DNA from: Acidobacteriota bacterium | GTDB lineage: Bacteria; Acidobacteriota; Vicinamibacteria; Marinacidobacterales; Marinacidobacteraceae | Direction of reading: 5' to 3' | Assembly: GCA_022826825.1 (NCBI GenBank) | Contig: JAJDUD010000064.1 | Coordinates: 62,001 to 126,000, forward strand | Length of the DNA stretch: 64,000 nucleotides | Shown: positions 27,248 to 35,411 of the stretch, piece after piece | Numbering within the stretch: the stretch's first letter is position 1 | Layout of the letters: each line of letters opens with the position of its first letter | The notes under the pieces: model-generated | Told to the model about the DNA's origin: nothing | The model's database searches: none | What the model saw: only the letters and a program-made list of their open reading frames with translations | Translations under genes and position numbers: made by a program

Positions 27248-29004
27248 CGTGCGTCCTCCCCTTCCTCCGGAAGTTCGGCGATCCGGCCCCGGATCACCTG
27301 CTCCACGTAGCGAAGCGCCCCCTGCATCTGCGGCGGGGCCTGGCCCATCATCTGGCCGAACTGGGCGAGCATGCCCTCGAGGGCGGCCCGGTCGGTGGAC
27401 GACCGGATCTGCCGGATCTGGGCCATGACCTGCTGCTGGACCGGCCCGGGCAGGTCCGCGAGCTCCGCCGGGACCTCCTCGGCGGCGGTGCCGGCCTTCC
27501 GGGTGTAGTGCGCGACCGCCCGGTTGGTGGGAACCAGGTACTCCGCGGCGACCCGCTTGATGTCTTCCTCGGTCACCGTGAGCGTCCGGTCCGCCCAGGT
27601 GTTGATGTACTCCCAGTCGCCGAGCGAGTCGTAGACCAGGAGCTGGACCAGCAGGAAGAAGCCGCCGTCGAGCCGCTCCCAGGCGGCCGCCGAGACCTGG
27701 TTCTTGACCTTCTGGATCTCCTCGGCGGGGATGGGCTCCTCGATGAGCCGCCGCAGTTCGCGCTCGATGGCGGCCTCGAGCTGGCCCGGGGTCGCGTCCC
27801 CCTTCGCCTCGGCGGTGAACTCGATAAGTCCCGCCCACTTGCGGTTCTGCTGGAACGCCGCCGCCGAACTCGCGATCTCGTCCCCGAGCACCATGGCCTT
27901 GTAGAACCGCCCGGTGCGCCCGTTCAGCAGGCCGGCGAGCACGTCGAGCGGGTACTGGTCGCGGTGCCGGAAGGGCACCGTGTGGTAGCGGATCGCGACC
28001 TGCGGCTGGCAGTCGCAGGAGGCGTCGAGCCGCTTCTCGGCGTTCTGCTCCATCTCCAGGGTGACCACGTCGGGGGCCTCGGGGCCCGGCTCGAGCCGGC
28101 CGAAGTACTTCTCGGCCAGCGCCTTCGCCTCCCCGACGTCGAAGTTGCCGACGAGCACCCCGGTGAGGTTCCCGGGGGCGTAGTAGGTGTCGTAGAACTC
28201 CTCGGCCTGGGCCAGGGTGAAGACCCTCAGGTCCGACGGCCAGCCGATGACCGGCCACGAGTAGGGGTGCGACTGCCAGAACATGGCCTCGAACGCCTCG
28301 TCGAACTCGCCGGTGGGCGTGGACTCGGTGCGGAGCCGCCGCTCCTCGTGAACCACGTCGCGCTCGGCGTAGAACTCGCGGAAGACGGGGCGCAGGAGCC
28401 GCTCCGATTCCATCCAGAACCAGAGTTCCAGCCGGTTCTGGGGCACGGTGATGAAGTAGACCGTCTGGTCGTGGGAGGTGAAGGCGTTCATCCCGGTGGC
28501 GCCCGCCTCGGTGTAGATGCGGTCGAACTCGTCCTTGACCATGAGCGTCCGCTGTTCCTCGACGAGGGCGTCGAACTCCTCCCGGAGCGCCACGAACTCC
28601 TCGGGCAGGTCCTCCTGGCCGAAGGGGTCGTCGATCTCGCCGAGGCGGGCCGCTTCCCGGCGGTCCCGGTAGATCGCCCGGATCTTCTCCTGGACGGCCT
28701 CCTGCTCCTCGATGATGGCCTGGTCCCGCTCGGCGTCGGTGGTGCCGACGGTGGGGGTGCCCTTGAACATCATGTGCTCGAAGAAGTGGCTCATCCCGGT
28801 GATCCCGGGACGTTCGTTGGCGGAGCCGACGTGGGCCGCCCAGCCGGCGGACACGGTGGTCATCTCGGGGCGGACGACGGCCAGAAAGCGCATCCCGTTC
28901 GCGAGGATGAACTCCTCCACGGGGACCGCCGCCTGGGCGAACAGCGAAGCGGGCGCCGCCAGCGCTGCGGCGAGCGCGGCGAGCCGCAAGGTCGGGTGTT
29001 TCAT
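27244..29004 (-). CDS. M16-family zinc metallopeptidase, catalytic subunit, exported
   Basis: 586 residues from the ATG at 29004, with a signal peptide (RLAALAAALAAPASLFAQA). The inverted zinc motif HFFEH (His73, Glu76, His77) is intact; a downstream Glu in YAERDVVHEERRL is likely the third ligand. Between them is a long charged, helical insertion (about 88-160) and the M16 C-terminal domain occupies roughly 330-480. The C-terminus (about 500-586) is Gln/Met-rich. With the inactive subunit gene it forms a coupled pair that degrades peptides in the periplasm or at the surface. Direction is divergent from the GGT gene. Confidence 0.88.
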   Translation of the reverse strand: MKHPTLRLAALAAALAAPASLFAQAAVPVEEFILANGMRFLAVVRPEMTTVSAGWAAHVGSANERPGITGMSHFFEHMMFKGTPTVGTTDAERDQAIIEEQEAVQEKIRAIYRDRREAARLGEIDDPFGQEDLPEEFVALREEFDALVEEQRTLMVKDEFDRIYTEAGATGMNAFTSHDQTVYFITVPQNRLELWFWMESERLLRPVFREFYAERDVVHEERRLRTESTPTGEFDEAFEAMFWQSHPYSWPVIGWPSDLRVFTLAQAEEFYDTYYAPGNLTGVLVGNFDVGEAKALAEKYFGRLEPGPEAPDVVTLEMEQNAEKRLDASCDCQPQVAIRYHTVPFRHRDQYPLDVLAGLLNGRTGRFYKAMVLGDEIASSAAAFQQNRKWAGLIEFTAEAKGDATPGQLEAAIERELRRLIEEPIPAEEIQKVKNQVSAAAWERLDGGFFLLVQLLVYDSLGDWEYINTWADRTLTVTEEDIKRVAAEYLVPTNRAVAHYTRKAGTAAEEVPAELADLPGPVQQQVMAQIRQIRSSTDRAALEGMLAQFGQMMGQAPPQMQGALRYVEQVIRGRIAELPEEGEDAR

Positions 29005-29109
29005 AGGCCGGGATGGTAGCGGCGGGGCGGTATCCCGCCGGGGTCGAGACGGTTTCAGACTGCTACGATATTCGGCTCGCCCCGGTTCTCCGGGCGCGGG
29101 GGAATCGTC

Positions 29110-30858
29110 ATGAACGTGCTGTTGAGGAACCCTGGCCGCTGCCGCGTCCCGGCGGCGGTCCTGCCGGCGGTCCTGGTCCTGGCGCCGCTGGCCGCGAGCT
29201 TCGCGGGAGCGGAGAGCGCCGCGATCCGCGCCCGCCAGGGCATGGTGGTCTCGCAGAGCGCGATCGCTTCCGAGGTGGGCGCTCAGGTTCTGCGCGACGG
29301 CGGAAACGCGGTGGACGCCGCGGTGGCGACCGCTTTCGCACTCGCGGTGACCCATCCGACCGCCGGGAACATCGGGGGCGGCGGGTTCCTGGTCTGGCGG
29401 CCCGCGAGCGGCGGGCCGCTCGCCTACGACTTCCGCGAGAAGGCCCCCGCCGCGGCGCATCCCGAGATGTGGCTCGACGAGAACGGCGAGTACAGCTTCC
29501 AGATCCACCACCTGAGCCACAAGGCGGTCGGGGTCCCGGGGACGGTGGCGGGTCTCCGCCTCGCCTGGGAAGAGCAGGGGACGATGCCGTGGGAGCGGCT
29601 GGTGCGGCCCGCGGTCGAGCTGGCCCGGGACGGTTTCCGGGTCTCGCACGGCCTCGCCGGCTCGCTGGCGCGGGTGCTCGAGCGGATGGCGCCCTATCCG
29701 GCCTCGGTGGCGCAGTTCTCGAAGGAGGGGACCCCGTACGCACCCGGCGAGGTCCTCCGCCAGCCGGACCTGGCGGGCAGCCTGGACCGGATCCTCGAGA
29801 ACGGGGCGGCGGGCTTTTACGAGGGGAGGACCGCCGAACTGCTGGCCGAGGAGATGGCGGCCAACGGCGGCCTCATCACCCTCGAGGACCTGAAGAACTA
29901 CCGCGCGGTGGTCCGGGAGCCGATCCGGGGCGAGTACCGCGGCTACGAGATCCTCTCGATGCCCCCGCCGAGCTCGGGGGGGACGGCGCTCGTGCAGATG
30001 CTGAACATCCTCGAGGGCTACGACCTCGCCCGGAACGGCTTCGGCTCGGCGGCGAACATGCACGTGATGGCGGAGGCGATGCGGCGGGCCTACTCGGACC
30101 GCGCGCTGCACCTCGGCGATCCGGACTTCAACCCCGGGATCCCCATCGCCCGCCTGACCTCGAAGGACTACGCCGAGGAACTGCGCGCCACCATCGACGA
30201 GGAGCGGGCCTCGGTCTCCTCGCCCGAGAGCTTCGAGTGGACCACGGAGAGCAGCGAGACCACCCACTTCTCGGTGGTGGACAAGGACCGCAACGCGGTC
30301 TCCCTCACCTACACGCTGGAGTTCGGCTACGGCTCGGGGATCGTGGTGCCCGGGGCCGGCTTCCTGCTGAACAACGAGATGGGGGACTTCAACGGGGCCC
30401 CGGGGCTCACCAACGAGCGGGGGCTGATCGGCACCGATCCGAACCTCGCGGAGCCGAACAAGCGGATGCTGTCCAGCATGAGCCCGACGATCGTGGCGAA
30501 GGACGGCGAGCTCTTCATGGTCACCGGGACGCCGGGCGGGCGGACGATCATCAACACGGTGATGCAGACGATCCTGAACGTGGTGGACCACGGGATGAAC
30601 GCCCAGGAAGCGGTGGACGCCGGCCGGATGCACCACCAGTGGCTCCCGGACCAGATCCGCTACGAGAAGCAGATGTTCTCGCCGGACACGCTCTCGATCC
30701 TCGAGGCCAAGGGGCACCGGCTGAGCGAGACCGAGGCGCAGGGCGCCGCCGAGGTGATCGTGGTCCTTCGTGAGGAGGGCGTGCTCGAAGGCGGCGTGGA
30801 CCAGCGCCGGGCCGACGGCGGGGCCGCGGTCCACGACGAGGAACCGTCCGGGAACTGA
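29110..30858 (+). CDS. ggt: Gamma-glutamyltransferase
   Basis: 582 residues from the ATG at 29110, with a signal peptide (AVLPAVLVLAPLAASFAGAES). The N-terminal nucleophile family signature is complete: GNAVDAAVATAFALAVTHPTAGNIGGGGF in the large subunit, and the cleavage/nucleophile Thr384 in SSETTHFSVVDKDRNAVSLT. Later PPSSGGTAL, LLNNEMGDF and MSPTIV...TGTPGG match the substrate site. The precursor cuts itself before Thr384. It hydrolyses glutathione and gamma-glutamyl peptides in the periplasm. The next gene begins 28 bp downstream and is probably in the same transcript. Confidence 0.95.
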   Translation: MNVLLRNPGRCRVPAAVLPAVLVLAPLAASFAGAESAAIRARQGMVVSQSAIASEVGAQVLRDGGNAVDAAVATAFALAVTHPTAGNIGGGGFLVWRPASGGPLAYDFREKAPAAAHPEMWLDENGEYSFQIHHLSHKAVGVPGTVAGLRLAWEEQGTMPWERLVRPAVELARDGFRVSHGLAGSLARVLERMAPYPASVAQFSKEGTPYAPGEVLRQPDLAGSLDRILENGAAGFYEGRTAELLAEEMAANGGLITLEDLKNYRAVVREPIRGEYRGYEILSMPPPSSGGTALVQMLNILEGYDLARNGFGSAANMHVMAEAMRRAYSDRALHLGDPDFNPGIPIARLTSKDYAEELRATIDEERASVSSPESFEWTTESSETTHFSVVDKDRNAVSLTYTLEFGYGSGIVVPGAGFLLNNEMGDFNGAPGLTNERGLIGTDPNLAEPNKRMLSSMSPTIVAKDGELFMVTGTPGGRTIINTVMQTILNVVDHGMNAQEAVDAGRMHHQWLPDQIRYEKQMFSPDTLSILEAKGHRLSETEAQGAAEVIVVLREEGVLEGGVDQRRADGGAAVHDEEPSGN

Positions 30859-30886
30859 CTCCCGCAACCGGGAAGGAGGAACAGCG

Positions 30887-31429
30887 ATGTCCTCAGGCAA
30901 GCGCTTCACAGCGGCACTGATCGCCGCCGCCTTTGCAATTCCGGCCGCCGGCGCGGCCCAGGAACCGGATTTCTCCGGGGTCTACAACTTCGTGGAGATC
31001 TCCGACCGGCTCTCGACCTCCGGCCAGATCTCCCTCGACGACATCGAGGCGGTGGACGCCGCCGGCTTCGACGTGGTGGTGAACCTCGCGCCCGCCCGCT
31101 GGGAGCGGAACTTCGAGGAGGGCTTCCGGGTGACGCAGGCGGGGATGACCTACATCCAGATCCCGGTGGACTGGCAGGACCCCTCGCTCCGGGACCTCGA
31201 GCTGTTCTTCGACGTGATGGAGGCGAACGAGGACCGGAACGTCTTCGTCCACTGCTTCGCCAACATGCGGGTCTCGGTCTTCGTGTACCTCTACCGCACG
31301 CTCCGGAAGGGGATGTCCGAGGAGGAGGCCTGGCAGGACGTCCTCAAGGTCTGGGACCCGGAGAACAACCCGTCCACGCCCCAGTGGCCCCGCTTCATCG
31401 CGGCCGCCCAGGAGAAGCACGGGGGCTAG
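30887..31429 (+). CDS. Dual-specificity phosphatase-like protein with shortened P-loop, exported
   Basis: 180 residues from an ATG with a strong AAGGAGGA site. A signal peptide (ALIAAAFAIPAAGAAQ) is followed by a DSP-type fold: FVEISDRLSTSGQISLDDIEAVDAAGFDVVVNLAP, a helix region, and the would-be P-loop FVHCFANMRVS. Functional phosphatases have HCx5R; here only four residues lie between Cys and Arg (CFANMR), so the loop is one short and activity is doubtful. The C-terminus ends in WDPENNPSTPQWPRFIAAAQ. It may bind phosphate groups rather than hydrolyse them. It follows ggt closely. Confidence 0.75.
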   Translation: MSSGKRFTAALIAAAFAIPAAGAAQEPDFSGVYNFVEISDRLSTSGQISLDDIEAVDAAGFDVVVNLAPARWERNFEEGFRVTQAGMTYIQIPVDWQDPSLRDLELFFDVMEANEDRNVFVHCFANMRVSVFVYLYRTLRKGMSEEEAWQDVLKVWDPENNPSTPQWPRFIAAAQEKHGG

Positions 31430-31460
31430 GCAGGGGACGCCGGATCGCTGATCCGCGCGG

Positions 31461-31523
31461 TGGCACCTCCGGCTTGGAACGCCGGCCTCCGGCCGGCACC
31501 CGCTGGGCGCAGCCCAGCGGAAC
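31461..31523. repeat. REP-like double hairpin, family B
   Basis: GGCTTGGAACGCCGGCC-tcc-GGCCGGC followed by stem CGCTGGGC-gca-GCCCAGCG. The gap 31524-31800 that follows is unusual for this genome in its lower GC and has no supportable gene; there are short open frames only. Confidence 0.65.
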
Positions 31524-31800
31524 CGCACCCCCCGATATGCCTCCATCGCGCGGCTCGAAGGGTGCTAACCTGCACTCACCAAATGCAAAACGGCGCCTGG
31601 CTGCGTCCCTGATCGAAGCTGGGTCGCGACTTTCGGGTCACGGCTCACACGCTGCCAGGCGTCAACACATTTCCGGCTGAGTGAGCAGGGGGTGTATTTC
31701 GTGGTGCGCGGTTGCGGAAAGACGGCGTTGATGATGGACGGCGCTTTCGTCACGAAACGGTTCCAAAAGGAGAACGCAGGCTTCCCCGACGTTGCGCAAA

Positions 31801-31993
31801 GGGAACGCCGGTGTTCACACCGGCATCGCCCGCGCAGCGGTCGAAACTCCCTCAGCCAATCCGCCCGATGGCGTAGCGCAAACGGCGATGGCGTAACGCC
31901 GTTCCTGTTCGGGCCCGGGTGCTGAGGGTGCATGGCGGCGTGAGTTTCGCTGCGCTGTGGCGCAGCGATGCCGCTCTGAAGAGCGGCGCTCCT
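31801..31993. repeat. REPIN-like element, family A, copy 3 (193 bp) with a divergent spacer
   Basis: Left unit in minus orientation (stem GCCGGTGT...ACACCGGC), right unit in plus orientation (stems CGCTGCGC...GCGCAGCG and GCCGCTCT-ga-AGAGCGGC). Total length equals copies 1 and 2, although the central ~90 bp differs. Together with the flanking bases it fills most of the gap before the esterase gene. Confidence 0.75.
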
Positions 31994-32056
31994 TGCCCGC
32001 TTCCGTGTTGACACAATCCGGAGTCACACCGGACGACCCGGTGGAGGGGGCGCACC

Positions 32057-33796
32057 ATGCGCATCGGCAAGCCATTCACCGCGGCCCGTCCGCTCGTTCT
32101 CATCGTCACGCTGGCCGCTCTCGGCTGCGCGGGCCCCGGCGGCCCCACGTTCTCGGTGACGTTCCCGGCCGACCGGAGCGCCGAGCCGCTCGACGGCCGG
32201 CTCGTCCTCATGCTCTCCCGGGACGACGCCGCGGAGCCGCGCTTCCAGATCGTGGACGGCCCGGACAGCCAACTGGCGTTCGGCGTGGACGTCGACGGCT
32301 GGGCGCCCGGCGAGGCGGTCACCGTGGACGGCGGGGCCTTCGGCTACCCGATCCGCAGCCTGGCCGACATCCCCGCTGGCGAGTACCGGGTGCAGGCGCT
32401 CCTGAACCGCTACCAGACCTACGAGCGCGCCGACGGCCACGTCGTGAAGCTGCCGCCGGACCGGGGCGAGGGGCAGGTGTGGAACCGCAAGCCCGGCAAC
32501 CTCTACTCCACCCCGCAGCCGGTCTCTCTCGGCCCGGGCAGCCCCACCTCGATCGACGTCGTGCTCGACCAGGAGATCCCCCCGCTGCCGATGCCTCCGG
32601 AGTCGGACTACGTGAAACACGTCCGGATCCAGAGCGACCTCCTCACCGAGTTCTGGGGCACGCCCACCGAACTCGGGGCCTGGGTGCTCATCCCGCACGG
32701 CTTCGACGACCACCCCGACGCGCGCTACCCGATCGCCATCCACCACGGTCACTTCCCCTACACCTTCGGGGGCTGGCGGGAGGAGCCGCCGGAGCCCGAC
32801 CTCGAGTGCGAGTACTCGGCGCGGTTCGACCTCGACTGCTACAACCGGATCCAGCAGGAACACGCCTGGCAGCTCCACCAGGACTGGACGGGCGACGACT
32901 TCCCCCGGATGCTGGTGGTGGAGATCCAGCACCCGAACCCCTACTACGACGACTCCTACGCGGTGAACTCGGAGAACCTCGGCCCCTACGGCGACGCCAT
33001 CACCTACGAACTCGTCCCCGAGATCGAACGCCGCTACCGCGGGATCGGGGAGGGGTGGTCGCGCTTCCTCTACGGCGGCTCCACGGGGGGCTGGGAGTCC
33101 ATGGCCGCGCAGGTGCTCTACCCCGACGACTACAACGGGGCGTGGGTCGCCTGTCCGGACCCCATCGACTTCCGCGCGTTCACCGTGGTCAACCTCTACG
33201 AGGACCGAAACGCCTACTACCTCGACAGCCCCTTCAAGCGGACCGCCCGCCCCGGGCGGCGCGACGGGAAGGGACACGTTGCGTCGACGCTCGAGGAGAT
33301 GAACCACCGGGAGCTGGTCCTCGGAACCCGCACCCGCTCGGGCCAGCAGTGGGACGTGTGGGAGGCGGTCTATTCACCGGTCGGCGAGGACGGGTATCCG
33401 CGCCGCATCTGGGACAAGGTCACCGGCGAGATCGACCCGGAGGTGGCCGCCCACTGGCGGGAGAACTACGACCTCAGCCACATCCTGCAGCGCGACTGGG
33501 AGACGCTGGGGCCCCGGCTCGCCGGCAAGCTGCACATCTACGTGGGCGACATGGACAACTACTACCTGAACAACGCGGTCGAACTCACCGAGGCGTTTCT
33601 GGAGTCCACCACGGATCCTCCCTACGGCGGGGAAGTGGACTACGGGGACGGCGACGAGCACTGCTGGAACGGCGACCACACCCGCGGGAACGGGTTCTCC
33701 CGGTTGCGCTACATCCAGATGTTCGCGCCGCGGATCGTGGAGCGGATCGAGGCGAGCGCGCCGCGGGGGGCGGACACGTCGAGCTGGCGTCACTGA
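32057..33796 (+). CDS. Esterase-like alpha/beta-hydrolase lipoprotein
   Basis: 579 residues from the ATG at 32057 with GGAGGGGG upstream. A lipobox LAALGC at about residue 24 predicts a lipoprotein. A beta-rich N-terminal part (20-180, ending SIDVVLDQEIPPLPMP) precedes an alpha/beta-hydrolase domain, in which PIAIHHGHFPY and the nucleophile elbow GGSTGGW (Ser342) are visible; a catalytic His in the C-terminal GDEHCWNGDHTRGNGF region is plausible. It resembles the secreted esterase D / putative esterase group. Possible substrates are carbohydrate esters or other small esters. It ends with SSWRH, a sequence repeated at 35066-35143. Confidence 0.8.
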   Translation: MRIGKPFTAARPLVLIVTLAALGCAGPGGPTFSVTFPADRSAEPLDGRLVLMLSRDDAAEPRFQIVDGPDSQLAFGVDVDGWAPGEAVTVDGGAFGYPIRSLADIPAGEYRVQALLNRYQTYERADGHVVKLPPDRGEGQVWNRKPGNLYSTPQPVSLGPGSPTSIDVVLDQEIPPLPMPPESDYVKHVRIQSDLLTEFWGTPTELGAWVLIPHGFDDHPDARYPIAIHHGHFPYTFGGWREEPPEPDLECEYSARFDLDCYNRIQQEHAWQLHQDWTGDDFPRMLVVEIQHPNPYYDDSYAVNSENLGPYGDAITYELVPEIERRYRGIGEGWSRFLYGGSTGGWESMAAQVLYPDDYNGAWVACPDPIDFRAFTVVNLYEDRNAYYLDSPFKRTARPGRRDGKGHVASTLEEMNHRELVLGTRTRSGQQWDVWEAVYSPVGEDGYPRRIWDKVTGEIDPEVAAHWRENYDLSHILQRDWETLGPRLAGKLHIYVGDMDNYYLNNAVELTEAFLESTTDPPYGGEVDYGDGDEHCWNGDHTRGNGFSRLRYIQMFAPRIVERIEASAPRGADTSSWRH

Positions 33797-33877
33797 CGGG
33801 AACAAGCGTTCGGTGAGGTCCGGCGCGGCGTCCGCCGGACCCGGGGCGTGGGAGTGCGGCGCTCCCGTCTTGCCTCG

Positions 33878-35047
33878 ATGGCGACAGTTTCTGGCGTCAC
33901 TTGGAGCGAAAGTGGGGAGCGCATCAGGGAGCTGTACGCCACGAAGCACAAGGCACAGGGGACCGGCCGCAAGATCGGCCGCCGGCAGTTTGTTCAGGTG
34001 GGCGCCGCGGGTACTGCCGGGCTCTGTGCGGCGGCGGCAGGAGCGGCGGCCGTCCCCTCGTCAGGCCCGAGGCACCCCGAGGGACGCCGGTGGTTATTGG
34101 ACAAATTCTGGATGGCGCGGGCCACTCCGGATCAGGTCGTTGCGGCTCTGGAGGGGGGCGCAAGCGTCGCCATCCGGGACAACCGCCGGCAGACTCCCCT
34201 TCACCACGCGGCGCGACACAACCCGGATCCGCAGATAGCGGCTCTCCTCCTCGCGCGGGGAGCGGATGTCAGCGCCCGGGACGACCGCTCGCGCACTCCC
34301 CTCCACGACGCGGCGCGGCATAACCGCAATCCGGATGTGGTCGCTCTCCTCCTCGACCGGGGCGCTTCGATGCATGACCGCGATGGCAATACGAGGACTC
34401 CCCTTCACAGCGCCGTAAGGCGATGCGGGAACCAGGAGGTCGTGGCTCTCCTCCTTGATCGGGGTGCTGACGTGAACGCGTGGTCGAACCGCGCGAGGAC
34501 ACCCCTCCACCGCGCCATCCGCAAGAACCAACGGCGCGGAGTTCTCGAACTCCTTCTCGGCCGGGGCGCCGACCTCAATGCCCGGGATGACCGCGACCGA
34601 ACTCCCCTGCTCACCGCGGCGTTGCGCTCGAATGCCGACCATCTCGGGCTGCTCCTGGATTGGGGCGCCGACATCCAGGACCGCGACGACTCCGGCGACA
34701 CCGCCCTGCATCTCGCAGCTTGGGATGCCTCCAGTGTGGAACTGTTGGTCAAACGCGGCGCGGATGTCAGTGTCCGGAACAACAATGGCGTAACTCCTCT
34801 TCACCGGGCGGCAGAGTCGCCGCACAATCGGGCCAGTCTGGCTCTCCTGCTTGACCGAGGCGCCAATATCGATGCTCGCGACCGCGAGGCGCGGACCGCT
34901 CTCCATTGGGCGGCTGCGGCTTCCTGGTCCGACGCCGATGGACTGGCGCTGCTTCTCGACCGTGGAGCCGACGCCTCGCTCCGCGACGCCAAGGGGTTGT
35001 CCGCCGCCCATCTCATTGACGAGGGATGGAAGTGGCGTCGTGACTGA
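33878..35047 (+). CDS. Ankyrin-repeat protein with Tat-type signal
   Basis: About 389 residues from the ATG at 33878; no ribosome binding site clearly decides the start. The segment RKIGRRQFVQVGAAGTAGLCAAAA is a twin-Arg signal (RRxF about residues 35-38, with hydrophobic core), so it is probably exported folded. About eight 33-residue ankyrin repeats follow, such as TPLHHAARHNPDPQIAALLL, TPLHDAARHNRNPDVVALLL, TPLHSAVRRCGNQEVVALLL, TPLHRAIRKNQRRGVLELLL. They form a binding surface for proteins. A short copy of the 3' end of the upstream esterase gene lies just downstream of this gene, so it was probably inserted beside a duplication. Confidence 0.78.
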   Translation: MATVSGVTWSESGERIRELYATKHKAQGTGRKIGRRQFVQVGAAGTAGLCAAAAGAAAVPSSGPRHPEGRRWLLDKFWMARATPDQVVAALEGGASVAIRDNRRQTPLHHAARHNPDPQIAALLLARGADVSARDDRSRTPLHDAARHNRNPDVVALLLDRGASMHDRDGNTRTPLHSAVRRCGNQEVVALLLDRGADVNAWSNRARTPLHRAIRKNQRRGVLELLLGRGADLNARDDRDRTPLLTAALRSNADHLGLLLDWGADIQDRDDSGDTALHLAAWDASSVELLVKRGADVSVRNNNGVTPLHRAAESPHNRASLALLLDRGANIDARDREARTALHWAAAASWSDADGLALLLDRGADASLRDAKGLSAAHLIDEGWKWRRD

Positions 35048-35065
35048 CTTCGAATTCCGGGACGC

Positions 35066-35143
35066 GTGTTCGCGCCGCGCATCGGAGAGCGGATCCTGGA
35101 AAGTGCGCCGCGGGGAGCGGATGCGTCGAGCTGGCGTCACTGA
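35066..35143 (+). pseudogene. Fragment of a second esterase gene copy (C-terminus only)
   Basis: The 26 codons read VFAPRIGERILESAPRGADASSWRH then stop, against FAPRIVERIEASAPRGADTSSWRH at the end of the esterase gene at 32057-33796. About 20 of 24 residues match, including the stop. No start or body is present, so the rest of the copy was deleted or replaced by the ankyrin gene. Confidence 0.8.
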
Positions 35144-35227
35144 GGAGAGGACGCGGGAAGGGGTGCAGCATTCGCCAAGGGTGGCGGGGCACGAGGGAGA
35201 GCAGTGGTGCGTGCGCACAATCTGAAG

Positions 35228-35246
35228 GTCAAATGTTCAATTTGAC
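35228..35246. promoter_or_regulatory. Inverted repeat upstream of ATPase gene
   Basis: GTCAAAT and ATTTGAC, 7 bp each, separated by GTTCA, in an AT-rich patch about 165 bp upstream of the ATPase start. It could be an operator. The region 35144-35411 has no gene. Confidence 0.4.
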
Positions 35247-35371
35247 TGACAATTGAAGAAAGTCCGCCTCGTCAACCAGAGGGGGCCACGGCCCAATGCG
35301 GAGCCGGATCGGCTGAAAGACAACGAGTTACGCCGCCGAGGCGCCTCAGAATGGGTCGGTTGCGCAGATTG

Positions 35372-35390
35372 AAGTTATAACTTGCAAGTT
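35372..35390. promoter_or_regulatory. Two overlapping perfect 12-bp palindromes before ATPase gene
   Basis: AAGTTATAACTT (35372-35383) and AACTTGCAAGTT (35379-35390) are both perfect palindromes sharing five bases. They lie about 22 bp before the start codon, next to a TACTAT -10-like hexamer, so a repressor binding here would block transcription. Autoregulation, as in toxin-antitoxin or defence genes, is a possibility only. Confidence 0.45.
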
Positions 35391-35411
35391 GTGCTACTAT
35401 CAGGTCGTCGG

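Noticed and set aside
31565-32014. Minus-strand open frame in the gap before the esterase
   Set aside because: Much of it is the REPIN-like element and nothing in it resembles a protein domain; I could not show a transposase remnant.
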